Shown here in pieces: positions 6,318 to 6,450 of a stretch of DNA of 6,450 nt. Origin of the DNA: Polaromonas sp. (GTDB lineage: Bacteria > Pseudomonadota > Gammaproteobacteria > Burkholderiales > Burkholderiaceae_C); NCBI GenBank assembly GCA_014376885.1, contig JACMQR010000399.1, positions 1 to 6,450 on the forward strand, in the 5' to 3' direction. Each line of letters begins with the position of its first letter. Position 1 is the stretch's first letter. The position numbers and the translations under genes are program-made. The notes under the pieces are model-generated. The model searched no databases. It worked only from the letters and a program-made list of their open reading frames with translations, and was not told the origin of the DNA.

Positions 6318-6450
6318 GGGGGTGGCGGCGCTGCAGCCGGACGAATCGCCGATTTGGGGCGAAACGCCTTGCAGACTTCGTCCCGGGTTTGCAGGTACGG
6401 CCCGCCGATCAGGTCGATGCAGTAGGGCACGGCGGCAAAAATGCCGGCCA
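6314..6450 (-). CDS. mogA: Molybdopterin adenylyltransferase MogA, C-terminal fragment
   Basis: The reverse strand from the right edge encodes 44 complete codons and a TGA at 6316-6314; the N-terminal part lies outside the window. The peptide GIFAAVPYCIDLIGGPYL and then FRPKSAIR closely follow the C-terminus of E. coli MogA (GIFASVPYCIQLLEGPYV, then FRPKSARR). MogA activates molybdopterin by adenylation before molybdate insertion by MoeA, in the cytoplasm. The fragment ends with an Ala/Pro tail (PAAAPPPP) just before the stop. Its stop overlaps the amidase ATG in an ATGA quartet, so the two genes are translated from one message. Catalytic residues cannot be checked because they lie upstream of the fragment; identity rests on the diagnostic C-terminal motif only. 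Confidence 0.87.
   Translation of the reverse strand, partial: AGIFAAVPYCIDLIGGPYLQTRDEVCKAFRPKSAIRPAAAPPPP

Noticed and set aside
1..6450. Mobile elements, CRISPR arrays, tRNA or rRNA genes, toxin-antitoxin or defence genes
   Set aside because: No transposase or integrase motifs, no regularly spaced direct repeats and no tRNA-like cloverleaf were found; nearly all bases are covered by housekeeping-type genes.

Overview
The window is a compact, GC-rich piece of bacterial chromosome with strongly G/C-ending codons and almost no intergenic space. Protein sequence style and gene order (suhB, trmJ and cysE side by side) suggest a betaproteobacterium of the order Burkholderiales, most likely Comamonadaceae near Polaromonas or Rhodoferax. 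That placement is inferred from recalled family sequences, not from a search.

Layout. 1-2142 (minus): the first 714 codons of a large FUSC/YccS-type inner-membrane protein that runs off the left edge. 2227-3228 (minus): suhB, an inositol-monophosphatase-family protein with an unusual Ala/Pro-rich tail, upstream of and co-directional with the FUSC gene. 3229-3393: a 165-base divergent control region with a near-perfect hairpin, a possible suhB -10 box and a boxA-like element directly in front of suhB. 3394-4209 (plus): trmJ, a SPOUT tRNA 2'-O-methyltransferase. 4219-4998 (plus): cysE, a short-form serine O-acetyltransferase, nine bases after trmJ and probably in the same operon. 5010-6317 (minus): an amidase-signature hydrolase, convergent with cysE across 11 bases. 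6314-6450 (minus): the last 44 codons of mogA (molybdopterin adenylyltransferase), overlapping the amidase start by four bases (ATGA) and so forming an operon with it.

Function. These are mostly housekeeping genes: tRNA wobble-region modification, the first step of cysteine synthesis, molybdenum cofactor maturation, and SuhB, which in Escherichia coli is both a phosphatase and a partner of the Nus antitermination complex. I see no mobile element, CRISPR array, RNA gene, toxin-antitoxin pair or defence cassette, and no previously undescribed multi-gene system. The most interesting signal is regulatory: a boxA-like sequence where the suhB ribosome binding site should be, preceded by a hairpin. 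This recalls the Nus-factor autoregulation of suhB known in enterobacteria. Other points of note are the CysE C-terminal extension, which lacks the usual terminal isoleucine, and the translational overlap of mogA with an uncharacterised amidase.
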